From Acetobacter okinawensis JCM 25146 (lineage in GTDB: Bacteria > Pseudomonadota > Alphaproteobacteria > Acetobacterales > Acetobacteraceae): 64,000 nucleotides of DNA. A program made the translations under genes and the position numbers. Shown one piece after another: positions 49,155-57,405 of this stretch (position 1 is the first letter of the stretch; every line of letters begins with the position of its first letter). Under the pieces are notes generated by a model. The model was not told the DNA's origin. It ran no database searches and saw nothing but the letters and a program-made list of their open reading frames with translations. The stretch lies in the NCBI RefSeq assembly GCF_000613865.1, contig NZ_BAJU01000009.1, positions 1-64,000 on the forward strand, given 5' to 3'.

Positions 49155-51033
49155 TTACTGTGCGCCGGAAGGAAGGACGCCACCTGCCAGATAATCCATG
49201 ATCCGGCGGGAGAAAGCATTCACATCCTTTGGTGTTTCGCCATTCTGAATGCTGGCGACATCAAGCAGGATATGAGCGAGTGCATCAATCTGCTCTCCAG
49301 CCTGCACTTTTTGTGCCAGTGCATGCACAATGGGGTGGGCGGGGTTGAGCTCAAGCACAGGGGTAACGTCCGGTATGTCCTGCCCGCTGCGCTGCATGAG
49401 CTTACGCAGTTGCAGGTCCGGCCCCCCTTCTGGCGCACTCAGCACCATGGCGCTGGAGACCAGACGGTCTGTCGAGCGGATGTCGGACACAGCATCCCCC
49501 AGAACGGTCTTCAGAGTGGGGAGTAAGGTATCCATATCCGCTTTTTCGGCCGGGCTGGCTTCTGGCGCACCAAATTTTTCAAGGTCGTTCAGGCCCTGTG
49601 CAACATTGCGCAGGCTTTTGCCCTCATACGTGCCAAGCGTTCCGGCCAGAAGGAATCCACGGGGTCGCAGAGCAGCAGCACTTCCACTCCGCGTGCCTTG
49701 AACCTTCAATCTGGGGGGAGGCGGCCAGCACGTCCGCATTGTCGCCTGTTACGTAGTAAATGGCGTCCTGCTCGGGTTTGAGGCGTGAGAGGTAGTCATC
49801 CAGCGAGGTCAGTCCTTCTACCGCGCTGGAGCGGAAGCGGCTCAGGGCTGCCACGTCCGTTTTGTAGGTGGGGTCGTCCCACATGCCTTCTTTCAGGACC
49901 GGGCCAAAGTTTTCCCAGAACGTGGCGTAGGTATCTGCATCCTTGGCGCGGGTTTTCAGCTCGTTCACCACCTTGGTGGTTACGGCCTTGCGGATGCGCG
50001 ACAGAACGGGTGTGGCCTGCAACATCTCTCGCGAGACGTTGAGGGGCAGGTCCTCGGTATCTACAACGCCCTGCACAAAGCGCAGCCACGGGGGCAGGAT
50101 TTCCGCATCATCGGTGATGAACATCCGGCGAACATGCAGGCGCACCTTGCTCTCGCGCACCTGCTCGCCAAATTCGAACGGACGGGATGAGGGGACGAAC
50201 AGCAGGGCGGAAAACTCCATCGTGCCTTCCGCGCGCCAGTGCAGCGTATCCCACGGCTTGTCAAAATTATGGGTGATGTGGCGGTAGAATTCCTCAAGCT
50301 GTTCTTCCGTCACGTCATTGCGGGACTTGCGCCACAGGGCCGTACCCTCGTTGGCGGCTTCTTCCTTGCCTTCGCGCATGATGGTGACGGGCCACGCAAT
50401 ATGGTCCGACCATTTGCGAATAATTGCCTGCAAGCGCCATGGGTCCAGAAATTCGTCGGCATCGGATTTGATGTGCAGGGTAATATCCGTACCGGCTTTG
50501 TCCCGCGTGGCAGGTTCAAGCGTGTAAGCGCCCTTGCCATCGGATGACCAGCGCCATGCTTCGTCCGTTCCGGCACGGCGGGAGACGACATCCACCTTGT
50601 CTGCAACCATAAAGGCGGCATAAAAACCAACACCAAACTGGCCGATCAGGCTCGGGCGGTCTTCGGGTTTTGCATTTTCCAGCTTCTGCCCGAATGCGCG
50701 GGTGCCCGAGCGGGCAATGGTGCCGAGGTTGGCCACCAGTTCGTCCCGGCTCATGCCCGACCCATCATCACTGATTGTCAGCAGGCGCGCGTCTTTGTCA
50801 GGGTTGATGCTGATTTTGGCGTTTTCGGGCAGGGCCTGTGCGCCATCGGTCAGTGCCTCAAACCGGCGGCGGTCCGTGGCATCGGCGGAGTTGGCAACCA
50901 GTTCACGCAGAAAAATCTCGCGCTCGGAATAGAGCGAATGCACGACCAGATCAAGCAACCGGCCAACTTCTGCGCTGAACTCGCGCGTTTCACTGCCCTG
51001 ATGTGCTGTGGCGTTTGGGGGTGTTTGTGTCAT
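49155..51033 (-). CDS. htpG: HtpG, Hsp90 chaperone (two frame breaks)
   Basis: Bacterial Hsp90. The GHKL ATPase domain has [40 protein letters not shown] and [20 protein letters not shown]. The middle domain is intact. Bases are missing at 49701-49702 and 49640-49641; with both, the sequence reads [20 protein letters not shown] and [20 protein letters not shown], leading to the dimerisation domain and the stop at 49155. Rebuilt length about 626 residues, normal. The change Glu-Ala-Ser to Asn-Ser-Ala near residue 50 (NSADATDR instead of NASDA) is within the ATP pocket and worth noting. Confidence 0.9.
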
Positions 51034-51193
51034 GCCAAAGTCCTGTCAATTACGATCATCTTATATAAGGGCAGTGTATGCCATAGCTGTTGCGCTTCCG
51101 CACCCTGCCTGTTCTGGTCCAACAGATGTGGTGGGGGGCAAGGGTTTTCAATATCTGTGCCGGACATGTCTGGTGGCCGTGCGCATTCGGGCT

Positions 51194-52114
51194 TTATGCG
51201 GGTGGAAAATGCGCCAGAACACGTTCGACCAGAATGGTTAATGCGTTGGAAAGAGCAGTAAACCCGCTGTGTGGGGTACGCGTGTTTTCATCCATGTAAA
51301 GGCCGCGTCGCATCTCTATTTGCAAGGCATGCATGTTGCTGGTGGGGCGGCCATAGTGGCGGGTAATATAGCCCCCCGCATAGGGGAGATTGCGGGCAAC
51401 TTTAAACCCCAGCCCCTGTAAGGTCTGTTCGGCAAGATTGGTCAGATGTGGTGTGCAGGACGTGCCGTAACGATCGCCCAGCACAAAGTCGGGTGAGCCT
51501 GCCTGTGGTGCATCTGGCATGGAGTGCAGGTCCAGCAGCAGGCTCAAGCCATGTTGTGCCCGGGCGGCCTCAAGTAGGTCAGCCAGAGTAACATGGTAGG
51601 GCATCCAGTAATGGCGGATGCGCAAGGCGGCCTCCATAAAAGGTAGACGTTGCCGGTAAATGGGGCGTCTGTCCGCCACAATGCGTGGGATTGAGCCCAG
51701 CCCTGCCAACCCCCGGTCTGATGGCGCGACAAAAGAGGGAATGGACCCGTGGAACATCCGGCTGTCCAGGTCCCATGCCGCGCGATTGACGTCGCAGAAC
51801 ACGCGCGGAAAGGTGGCTTGGAGCAAGGGTGGCCCCAGAGTATGCGCGCCTTGGGCCAGTTTTTCCACGTAGCTGTCTTCTCCACTGCGCAAAATATCCA
51901 GCGGCTGGCGGGTCAGGCGGATAAATGCTTCGGGATAGAAATGTCCCGAGTGGGGGGAGGCCAACACCACAGGCCCGGTTGCAGGGGTGCCAGACACCAG
52001 CACCGGTGGCGGTGCCATTTGCCTGTCCGGTCCACTCTCCTCATGTGCTTCCTGCTGCGGCAGAAGAAAACGCCGCAGGCTGGGGGGAAACAGGGAAGAC
52101 GCAAATTTTTTCAT
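51194..52114 (-). CDS. N-formylglutamate amidohydrolase
   Basis: A 306-residue member of the FGase family, which removes the formyl group at the end of one histidine-degradation route. Metal/active-site segments are VVLASPHSGHFYPEAFIRLT near residue 50, SLLLDLHSMPDAPQAGSPDF and LQIEMRRGLYMDENTRTPHS near the C-terminus. ATG 52114 (MKKFASSLFPPSLRRFL) is preferred over the longer frame from 52171, which overlaps the upstream tRNA side without family support. No hut genes are near, so the physiological substrate is not certain. Confidence 0.85.
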   Translation of the reverse strand: MKKFASSLFPPSLRRFLLPQQEAHEESGPDRQMAPPPVLVSGTPATGPVVLASPHSGHFYPEAFIRLTRQPLDILRSGEDSYVEKLAQGAHTLGPPLLQATFPRVFCDVNRAAWDLDSRMFHGSIPSFVAPSDRGLAGLGSIPRIVADRRPIYRQRLPFMEAALRIRHYWMPYHVTLADLLEAARAQHGLSLLLDLHSMPDAPQAGSPDFVLGDRYGTSCTPHLTNLAEQTLQGLGFKVARNLPYAGGYITRHYGRPTSNMHALQIEMRRGLYMDENTRTPHSGFTALSNALTILVERVLAHFPPA

Positions 52115-52180
52115 ATTCCCACTATTGTGGGCTTGCGCTCGCAAGGCAAGGAGGATAAAAGGCCCACACACATCAGGAAT

Positions 52181-52255
52181 GGGCGCATAGCTCAGCGGTA
52201 GAGCACTACCTTGACATGGTAGGGGTCACAGGTTCAATCCCTGTTGCGCCCACCA
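52181..52255 (+). tRNA. tRNA-Val (anticodon GAC)
   Basis: Complete cloverleaf with CCA encoded. Acceptor stem GGGCGCA pairs with TGCGCCC; D arm GCTC-AGCGGTA-GAGC; anticodon arm CTACC-TTGACAT-GGTAG, anticodon GAC; T arm ACAGG-TTCAATC-CCTGT. It reads GUC valine codons. The integrase gene that ends four bases beyond its CCA marks it as the integration site of the island to the right. Confidence 0.95.
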
Positions 52256-52258
52256 TTC
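52245..52258 (+). other. Probable left attachment site (attL) in the tRNA-Val 3' end
   Basis: TGCGCCCACCATTC spans the acceptor 3' strand, CCA and the first three bases outside the tRNA. A near copy (13 of 14 identical) is at 63784-63797. Integration into the tRNA 3' end keeps the tRNA intact, as seen here. The exact crossover cannot be set from one sequence. Confidence 0.5.
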
Positions 52259-53425
52259 CTAGAGTGGCAGAAAACCAAGGTTTTCTGGGGCATCAGCAGT
52301 TGGCTCCTTACCTTCTGCATGATCGTCTAGCACGCGAATAGCACGCATATTGAGATTTACCATCGACTGGGTTGCAGCCCGGTCGATGGCGCTTGCGATT
52401 TCGTCAATAACCTTTCTGGCGTTGCTAAGATAGTCCGGTCGGACATGGACATAGCGTCCAGTCGTGCGGAGATTGGGCATGGCGTGGCCCATAAAGGTTG
52501 CAACCTCTATGTCAGGCACTCCACGGGTTATAAGCTCTGTCGCCATTGTGTGACGAATTGTGTAGGGGACAATTTCTTCTGGTAGCCCAGCATTACGGCG
52601 CACTGCCCGCCAAGTCTTATTGATCTTGGCAATTGGTTTGCCATGATAGGTGATAAGGGAACCAGGTCCAGCGGCTTCAATGATTGGGCGAAGGAAATGT
52701 GCCATTGGTACGCGTGGACGTCGCTTTTTGGTCCGTTCTCGGCCGGGAGGATTGAGATCAATAATCCCATGAGTCAGGTCGCATTGCTCGCGTGTAAGCT
52801 GTAAGAGCGCTTCTGGTCGAGAGACTGTGCCAATCAATAAGGCGACAAATACCCGCATGTGTGGGGGCATGTCGGCGTCCCACAGTTGCGCTATTTCCTG
52901 TATCGTCATGATGCGTTGCCTCCCTTCCCCCTCAGGGGGCAAGGTAATTGGCATTTGTTTGTCTATCTCACCATTTTTCCACGACCAGTTTAGAGCAGCG
53001 GCTGCAATACCCATCACTCTACGGGTATAACCAGTAGATAAGCCGTTTTTTTGTAGGTGTGCCGCTATGCGCTTCTGTTCTGTTAGCGTGTAATCAGAAA
53101 CACAAAGACCAGGTGTTAGGGCTTCAAGCACTAATTCTAGAGCGCGTTGGTTCGGGCCAGAGCTGCGTGTGCTTTGTGAGTGCTGAGAGTAACACCGCAT
53201 AAAAACGGATGCAATTGTCGTGTCGATTGCGGGTTCATTGCGTCTATGGGCATTCTGAGTAACAAATGCAGCCAGCTTTATTTGGGCTTCCTGAAAAACT
53301 GTTGTGCCAAGAGATGCTCGCTTTGTCTGTCTGGTATGTGGTTCATACCAGCACGCGCACCATGCATCCGAGTTGGGGCGTTTTCCAAGAAAGTGTTTCC
53401 CAATTCGGAAGATATGGTCGGGCAT
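52259..53425 (-). CDS. int: Tyrosine recombinase (phage/island integrase)
   Basis: A 388-residue integrase. N-terminal SAM-like core-binding domain about residues 60-170; catalytic domain from about 185. Active-site residues: first Arg in LIGTVSRPEALLQLTREQ, His-Arg box in VPYTIRHTMATELITRG, second His in VATFMGHAMPNLRTTGRY, nucleophile Tyr in GRYVHVRPDY. It points at, and stops next to, the tRNA-Val 3' end, the usual arrangement for tRNA-targeting integrases. It shares 148 bases with the start of the AlpA-like gene upstream. Appears intact, so the element may still be able to excise if the other end is present. Confidence 0.93.
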   Translation of the reverse strand: MPDHIFRIGKHFLGKRPNSDAWCACWYEPHTRQTKRASLGTTVFQEAQIKLAAFVTQNAHRRNEPAIDTTIASVFMRCYSQHSQSTRSSGPNQRALELVLEALTPGLCVSDYTLTEQKRIAAHLQKNGLSTGYTRRVMGIAAAALNWSWKNGEIDKQMPITLPPEGEGRQRIMTIQEIAQLWDADMPPHMRVFVALLIGTVSRPEALLQLTREQCDLTHGIIDLNPPGRERTKKRRPRVPMAHFLRPIIEAAGPGSLITYHGKPIAKINKTWRAVRRNAGLPEEIVPYTIRHTMATELITRGVPDIEVATFMGHAMPNLRTTGRYVHVRPDYLSNARKVIDEIASAIDRAATQSMVNLNMRAIRVLDDHAEGKEPTADAPENLGFLPL

Positions 53426-53592
53426 TGTTCATTTCTTAGTAGATAATCAGAAATATGAGTTTGTGTGTAGCGCACACGAAAACGAATTTTTAGATAGCCA
53501 ATGCGACCATCTAATCTTTCTCGTCGTAAAGTGGAGACGGAAATGCCAAGATGTGCAGCGGCATCTCTTTCAGTGAAATAAAACATCTTCAT
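53278..53592 (-). CDS. AlpA-like HTH protein, probable excisionase/regulator
   Basis: A 104-residue protein whose first 50 residues form a MerR/AlpA-type helix-turn-helix: MFYFTERDAAAHLGISVSTL and RRERLDGRIGYLKIRFRVRY. Proteins of this type next to integrases act as excisionases or activate the integrase promoter. It starts at 53592 (ATG, with another ATG two codons later) and overlaps the integrase start by 148 bases in a different frame, which suggests tight coupling or that the C-terminal part from about residue 55 is not essential. Upstream lies a 600-base region without genes. Confidence 0.6.
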   Translation of the reverse strand: MKMFYFTERDAAAHLGISVSTLRRERLDGRIGYLKIRFRVRYTQTHISDYLLRNEQCPTISSELGNTFLENAPTRMHGARAGMNHIPDRQSEHLLAQQFFRKPK

Positions 53593-53750
53593 CTAGTAAG
53601 CCTTACTAGTACGAAAAAAGATATATACATGGAAAAAGATGGTAGATTAGAAAAGAAATCTAGAACTGCTATCAAAAATAAAATTCTTATTGCGGCCTAA
53701 ATTTTCTAATGACATTTTATTTTCTCCGTATCAAACAGCCCGTTCCATGG
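53593..53750. other. Non-coding stretch upstream of the AlpA-like gene
   Basis: About 160 bases of AT-rich DNA with no ORF. It must contain the promoter of the minus-strand AlpA-like/integrase unit, but no pair of boxes stands out. Confidence 0.4.
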
Positions 53751-53779
53751 TTGAAATACCAGCTTAACCTAGGTACTAT
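53751..53779 (+). promoter_or_regulatory. Sigma-70-like promoter of the candidate small RNA
   Basis: TTGAAA (53751-53756), 17-base spacer, TACTAT (53774-53779). Box sequences and spacing are close to the bacterial housekeeping consensus. Confidence 0.5.
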
Positions 53780-53785
53780 ACTAAC

Positions 53786-53892
53786 CAAGATGTCGGATCG
53801 CTTGAGTAGTTGTCAGCGGTTCGTCGGGGTTAAGTGCTTCTAACACTGAACTCTAACGGAAAAGGTCGTCATGTTTATGACGGCCTTTTTTG
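53786..53892 (+). ncRNA. Candidate small RNA, about 105 nt, between AlpA-like gene and higA
   Basis: A transcript started by the promoter at 53751 would run about 105 bases to an intrinsic terminator, AAGGTCGTCAT (53862-53872), GTTT loop, ATGACGGCCTT (53877-53887), T-run. The only frame inside it is an 18-codon one from ATG 53790 without a ribosome site. GC content is similar to the rest of the island. No known RNA family was recognised. It might regulate the integrase unit or be an untranslated remnant of a deleted gene. Confidence 0.4.
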
Positions 53893-54116
53893 TTTCAATC
53901 AAGGTATTATTTTAAAAAAATGAATAATATATTTATATAATTTGGATTTTTAATTATAGGGTTACCTCAACCTCTAATGATGAACCAATTCAATCCATAA
54001 TTTATGAAGCATTTATTTTGTATGAAAGTGCTTATATTTCCGGATGGAACGTTCTTCCCATAATCAGAACATGCGGAACTATACGGCACAGTTCTTGATA
54101 TAATGAGAGGCAAAGA
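53893..54116. other. AT-rich region without genes
   Basis: About 220 bases between the small-RNA terminator and the first copy of the TTTAGCGGCTAAAT repeat. No ORF, hairpin or promoter of note was seen. Confidence 0.4.
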
Positions 54117-54130
54117 TTTAGCGGCTAAAT
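54117..54130. repeat. Palindromic repeat TTTAGCGGCTAAAT, copy 1
   Basis: Perfect inverted repeat TTTAGC-G-GCTAAA plus T. An identical copy is at 54680-54693; the two lie on either side of the higA gene, 563 bases apart. A shortened relative, TTTTTAGCGGC, is at 55076. Confidence 0.6.
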
Positions 54131-54175
54131 TTTTGCTGTAGTTCCCGATCTTGGGAAGTGGCCTGTCTAGTAAAC

Positions 54176-54215
54176 CAAAAAAGGCCCGGTCAGATTATCC
54201 TGAACCGGGCCTTTC
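54176..54215 (-). terminator. Terminator of higA
   Basis: On the minus strand AAGGCCCGGT pairs with ACCGGGCCTT and is followed by TTTTGG; the stem is 10 bp with a 13-base loop, directly beyond the higA stop. Confidence 0.8.
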
Positions 54216-54216
54216 A

Positions 54217-54525
54217 TCATGGTGTCATTTCTACCGCATGTAGAGTAGGAATTTTACTCACATCGACAGTTTTAACAGCCTGCCATTCATCATAAGCCGA
54301 TTGCATTCTGTTCCAAAGGGTGGGGCCATTACCGCAGAGCTTGCCAATACGAACAGCAACAACCGGACTGATTGGCTTGTTCTCTGACAAAATATCATGA
54401 AGGTGTTGGCGGGAAATACCGAGCAACGCGGCAATTTCGATTTTCGATTTGCCAAGAGCCGGAAGAACGTCATCCCGCAGTATTTCGCCCGGATGTGTGG
54501 GGCAGCGGTTAGGGGCGGGTCTCAT
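54217..54525 (-). CDS. higA: HigA-family antitoxin (XRE), without a HigB partner
   Basis: A 102-residue HigA/VapI-type protein: the N-terminus PTHPGEILRDDVLPALGKSK is the family signature, followed by the helix-turn-helix IEIAALLGISRQHLHDILSE and NKPISPVVAVRIGKLCGNGP. HigA normally neutralises the ribosome-dependent nuclease HigB encoded just before it and represses the pair. On the 5' side here no HigB-like frame of any length was found on either strand, so it is an orphan antitoxin or free-standing regulator. It has its own terminator. The palindromic repeats on both sides may be its binding sites. Confidence 0.8.
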   Translation of the reverse strand: MRPAPNRCPTHPGEILRDDVLPALGKSKIEIAALLGISRQHLHDILSENKPISPVVAVRIGKLCGNGPTLWNRMQSAYDEWQAVKTVDVSKIPTLHAVEMTP

Positions 54526-54679
54526 CGAGTGCTCCTGTATTGTTTGTTGGATGTCTATAATAAAAGCATCTTGTGATTAAGATCAAAAGTGATGTGTGAT
54601 TCTATCCGCATACACTGAAGATCATGACGGCTCATTGACTATTCTTTGCCCTTAGTGGGGCGAGATTTAGTGTCTCAGT

Positions 54680-54693
54680 TTTAGCGGCTAAAT
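54680..54693. repeat. Palindromic repeat TTTAGCGGCTAAAT, copy 2
   Basis: Identical to the copy at 54117-54130, about 155 bases upstream of the higA start on its 5' side. Confidence 0.6.
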
Positions 54694-54769
54694 CTTTTCT
54701 AGCGTTTTACGGCGGCAGCCGATGCTCCGCAGGACAAGACACCGTTGAGCCATAGGTGAATAAGGTTGT

Positions 54770-54789
54770 GTGAAGGGTGCACCCTTCAC
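54770..54789. repeat. 20-bp perfect palindrome
   Basis: GTGAAGGGTGCACCCTTCAC reads the same on both strands, with no loop. It is a plausible operator for a dimeric repressor or a recombination core; nothing adjacent identifies its partner. Confidence 0.55.
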
Positions 54790-55282
54790 CTGTCCTGCCC
54801 AGCCTTATGGCTGATATTAGAGCCAATTAGTGATCTCGGACACCGGCAAAACCGATAAAAACCCGTGTTTATCCGAAATTGCGCAAAAAATCGGCAAAAG
54901 CCGCGATTATCGCCTCATGTCAGACATACCTCGCGTCAATTCGCTATTTGTAAAGCGGACATGAATTGGCTGGGTCACTCATAGCTGGTTGGGAGCCGCA
55001 AACGGACCGGCCGGTTCCGGCTGCTAAGAGGGCAAAGCAGATGTTGCCGCTCTACTGGAGAGGAGTCTCGCCAGATTTTTAGCGGCCCCACCGACTAACG
55101 TGCAGATACCCGCTTGACAGCGCATCATTCGACAAAGAACCCCGCAGTCGACGACGCGCCCGGGAAGCCATGCCCCTGAGTGGAAGGCTGAATCTTGTCA
55201 TGGTTACTTCCTACAGGCACCATGATTTCTGGGAGCGTCTAGCAAAGCGGGTGATGCCGCTGATACTATCGATAGGGCGAGC
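54790..55282. other. Gene-free stretch, about 490 bases
   Basis: No ORF of credible length on either strand. It contains short inverted repeats (for example ACCGGCCGGT near 55008) and a TTTTTAGCGGC remnant at 55076. It may be remains of deleted genes. Confidence 0.4.
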
Positions 55283-56180
55283 ATGATAAAGATGGGGTTC
55301 TTCTGGTTCTCTTTGGAGTCGGTTTCCCGACTTTTATTGTTCTACGACCAAGTGGGGTACGAATCCCAAAATTAGTGCTGACGACGATCGGCGGTTTGGC
55401 GATCTTTGCTGGGATCGCCCTTGGGATTGAGGAACGTATTACTAAAGTCGTCTCGCCTTTTGGGCAACTCACCGCGGCAACGGAAAAGGCAACAGCAGAC
55501 GCACAGGCCATTTCACAACTTAAAGAGCGCGTCGAAAATCAGAGCGCGACGGTCGATCTAGTCGCTACTCAGGCGGAGAAAGCGAAGGACATGTCACAGG
55601 CCGCCACTACCCAAGTTACTAAGGCACAACAAGAGATCGATACGCTGAATAAAGTAATCAGCGAAGCCGGAGTTACACTCAAGTCGCTGAAGGAAGAAGA
55701 AGAATTCAGAGGGTTAATCATAGCTGCTCAAAACGACGATCGAGCTAGTTACGACAGATTGGCGAAGATCTCGGTGGACAAAGAGAGCCGCTTTTCTGCG
55801 GCGGCGATAGATGCCTATCGGACCATAACCGGTGCGCACAACTCCAGCATATATCAGAGCGGATTTAAAGGCTATTGGAAACAAGGTATTGATCCATCAA
55901 AATTTTCGTTTATTGAACTATAAAAAATCTACCACACGACACCGTCACAGATAAGGCCTGCGCTTCTGGAATACATATGGAACCGCAACGATATTCCGAA
56001 GCTGAGCCGCATGGATTTCATGATCGATGTGATGAAGACGGACAGCACCTTACGGCTACCGAATATGCCGCTCGACATTTCTTGGAAGGGGGAGACTTGA
56101 CACTGAAAATGAATCCTATGGCCTTTGATAGCCTTTATGAGTGGTGGGCGCAGCACCGAGGCGAATTCGTAGAAAAATAG
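55283..56180 (+). pseudogene. Membrane/coiled-coil protein, broken by one base loss and an in-frame stop
   Basis: No family recognised. From ATG 55283 one A must be added (55288-55290) to read MIKDGVLLVLFGVGFPTFIV, then LVLTTIGGLAIFAGIALGIE: two membrane helices at the N-terminus. A long coiled coil follows (ISQLKERVENQSATVDLVAT to EIDTLNKVISEAGVTLKSLK), then a globular part ending SKFSFIEL at TAA 55921-55923. In the same frame beyond that stop the sequence still looks like protein: KIYHTTPSQIRPALLEYIWN, RNDIPKLSRMDFMIDVMKTD, and with one more slip near 56092 LTLKMNPMAFDSLYEWWAQH to 56180. The intact form would be about 298 residues. It could also be a shorter functional protein ending at 55923. 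Confidence 0.5.
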
Positions 56181-56506
56181 GGCTAGTAGCTCGGAATAAT
56201 TCAACTCGAGAAGAATATTCGTGTTGCAGGGAAGCGGGGAGGCAAGTCCCTCTTAACGATGAAGAAAGCGTCTTCTACAACGGGTTTGCGAAGAATGAAG
56301 CGCCAAGCTGCCGTTTCCTCCCTGCCAAGAAAAAAACGAAATTATATCTCCGTTTGCCAGACAGCGGACAGACTGCATTCCCCCCATTCCAGCCACACAC
56401 CGCTCCTCTTCACGTCGGACAACACGGGATAAAGGCCAATACCGCAGTGTGCCATACGCCAGTTTGCCTATAGTTTGTGCATTGAAGGGCCAGATATCTG
56501 ACCTCA
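56181..56506. other. Region without a credible gene
   Basis: About 325 bases. A minus-strand frame of 84 codons exists but has no start signal, no recognisable domain and an odd composition; nothing else is visible. Confidence 0.4.
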
Positions 56507-56770
56507 TCAGCCATCATCGGGGTGTCGTGCAATGACCCGAATGTAGGCTACAGCGAAGTCAGGGGCCATCGCCCGTGTCTGTTCCCATTCTCGTAACATG
56601 TTGACAGGAACGCGGAGACAACTGGCTAATTCGACTTGAGACAAACCGAGATCGTTACGGGTTTTACGGATCAACTACGCCCTTTGCCCGCGTTCCATGC
56701 CTTCGATGGATACAGAACGGTCTTCGGACTCCGCTGGATCGGCAAACAGAATGATATAATCTTTCTTCAC
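56507..56770 (-). pseudogene. HTH antitoxin-like gene with an amber codon
   Basis: Read from GTG 56770 the frame gives VKKDYIILFADPAESEDRSV, SIEGMERGQRA, then TAG at 56675-56677, and continues in the same frame LIRKTRNDLGLSQVELASCL, RVPVNMLREWEQTRAMAPDF, AVAYIRVIARHPDDG to TGA at 56507. The second part is an XRE-type helix-turn-helix of the kind found in RelE/HigB-partner antitoxins. Length without the stop is about 87 residues, typical. Either the gene is dead or the amber is a base-call error (one substitution). No toxin partner is adjacent. Confidence 0.6.
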
Positions 56771-56971
56771 CGTTGTCGCTTCTTCTTACGGAAATAAAAC
56801 GGGGAGATTATCCTGCCAGATAAACACACTGATGTCCTCAATGATGGAGGCGTTTTGTTTGCTGGTCGTGATTGCGGTAGTTGTGGAATTTGGCACAAGT
56901 TTTTTGCTGTTTGCAAAGACAAGATTGGCAGTGTGCATTGACGGGCTGGATAGTCGATTTTTATGCTTGGC

Positions 56972-57107
56972 TTAATCAGCCATCCAATCCTCGGAACGTA
57001 GACCATTTACCCTGGTAAACTCACGAAGGTTTCCGGTTACTACAACAAGACCTCTGCTTCGTGCATGCCCAGCAATCATCAGGTCATAGGGGCCGATCAC
57101 GCAGCCG
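56972..57107 (-). pseudogene. C-terminal fragment of a VapC (PIN-domain) toxin
   Basis: On the minus strand the frame ending in TAA at 56972-56974 reads GCVIGPYDLMIAGHARSRGL, VVVTGNLREFTRVNGLRSED, WMAD. This is the last third of a VapC ribonuclease: the acidic PIN residue in GPYDLMIA and the T-N-x-x-E-F motif are kept. Further upstream the similarity stops at about 57107, where phage-type sequence on the other strand begins. The catalytic N-terminal part is absent, so no activity is expected. Confidence 0.65.
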
Positions 57108-57405
57108 AGGCGCGAAGCATTAAGGAATTGGACGGTCTTTGGGATATTGTTGACCCAGACGCTGCGGATGCCGCGCTGAAATGGCTGATTGCCAAGCAGG
57201 AGGCCGTAGCGACCGAAGCAAAAAACTCTTCCGCACCCCAGGCTTCCAGCAACGCTGTTGGCTCGTAAAGAATGGGGTGCCTTACACCGTGGCGATGGAG
57301 GATATGAGCGACGCCGAAGTTATGGCGCACTCCATCGCTTTTTCTGAAATGGAAGGCTACCGGTTCAACTGGAATTCCATGACCATGGAGCAGCCCAATG
57401 CCTGA
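57065..57405 (+). CDS. Phage-type protein of unknown function (5' end at a rearrangement junction; frame broken at 57220)
   Basis: The frame from 57065 reads through the VapC remnant (antisense) and becomes protein-like from about 57107: EARSIKELDGLWDIVDPDAA, DAALKWLIAKQEAVATEAK. One A added to the run at 57220-57225 gives KKLFRTPGFQQRCWLVKNG, VPYTVAMEDMSDAEVMAHSI and a C-terminus NWNSMTMEQPNA at 57405. Its stop overlaps the next phage gene by eight bases, as is usual in phage tail/head modules. The true N-terminus was probably lost when the VapC segment joined here. Confidence 0.5.

Noticed and set aside
54526-54760. HigB toxin gene upstream of higA
   Set aside because: Both strands were read for a HigB-like frame; stops interrupt all frames and no family motif appears.
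56767-57006. 79-codon minus-strand frame
   Set aside because: Overlaps the VapC fragment in a different frame, lacks a domain and a start signal.
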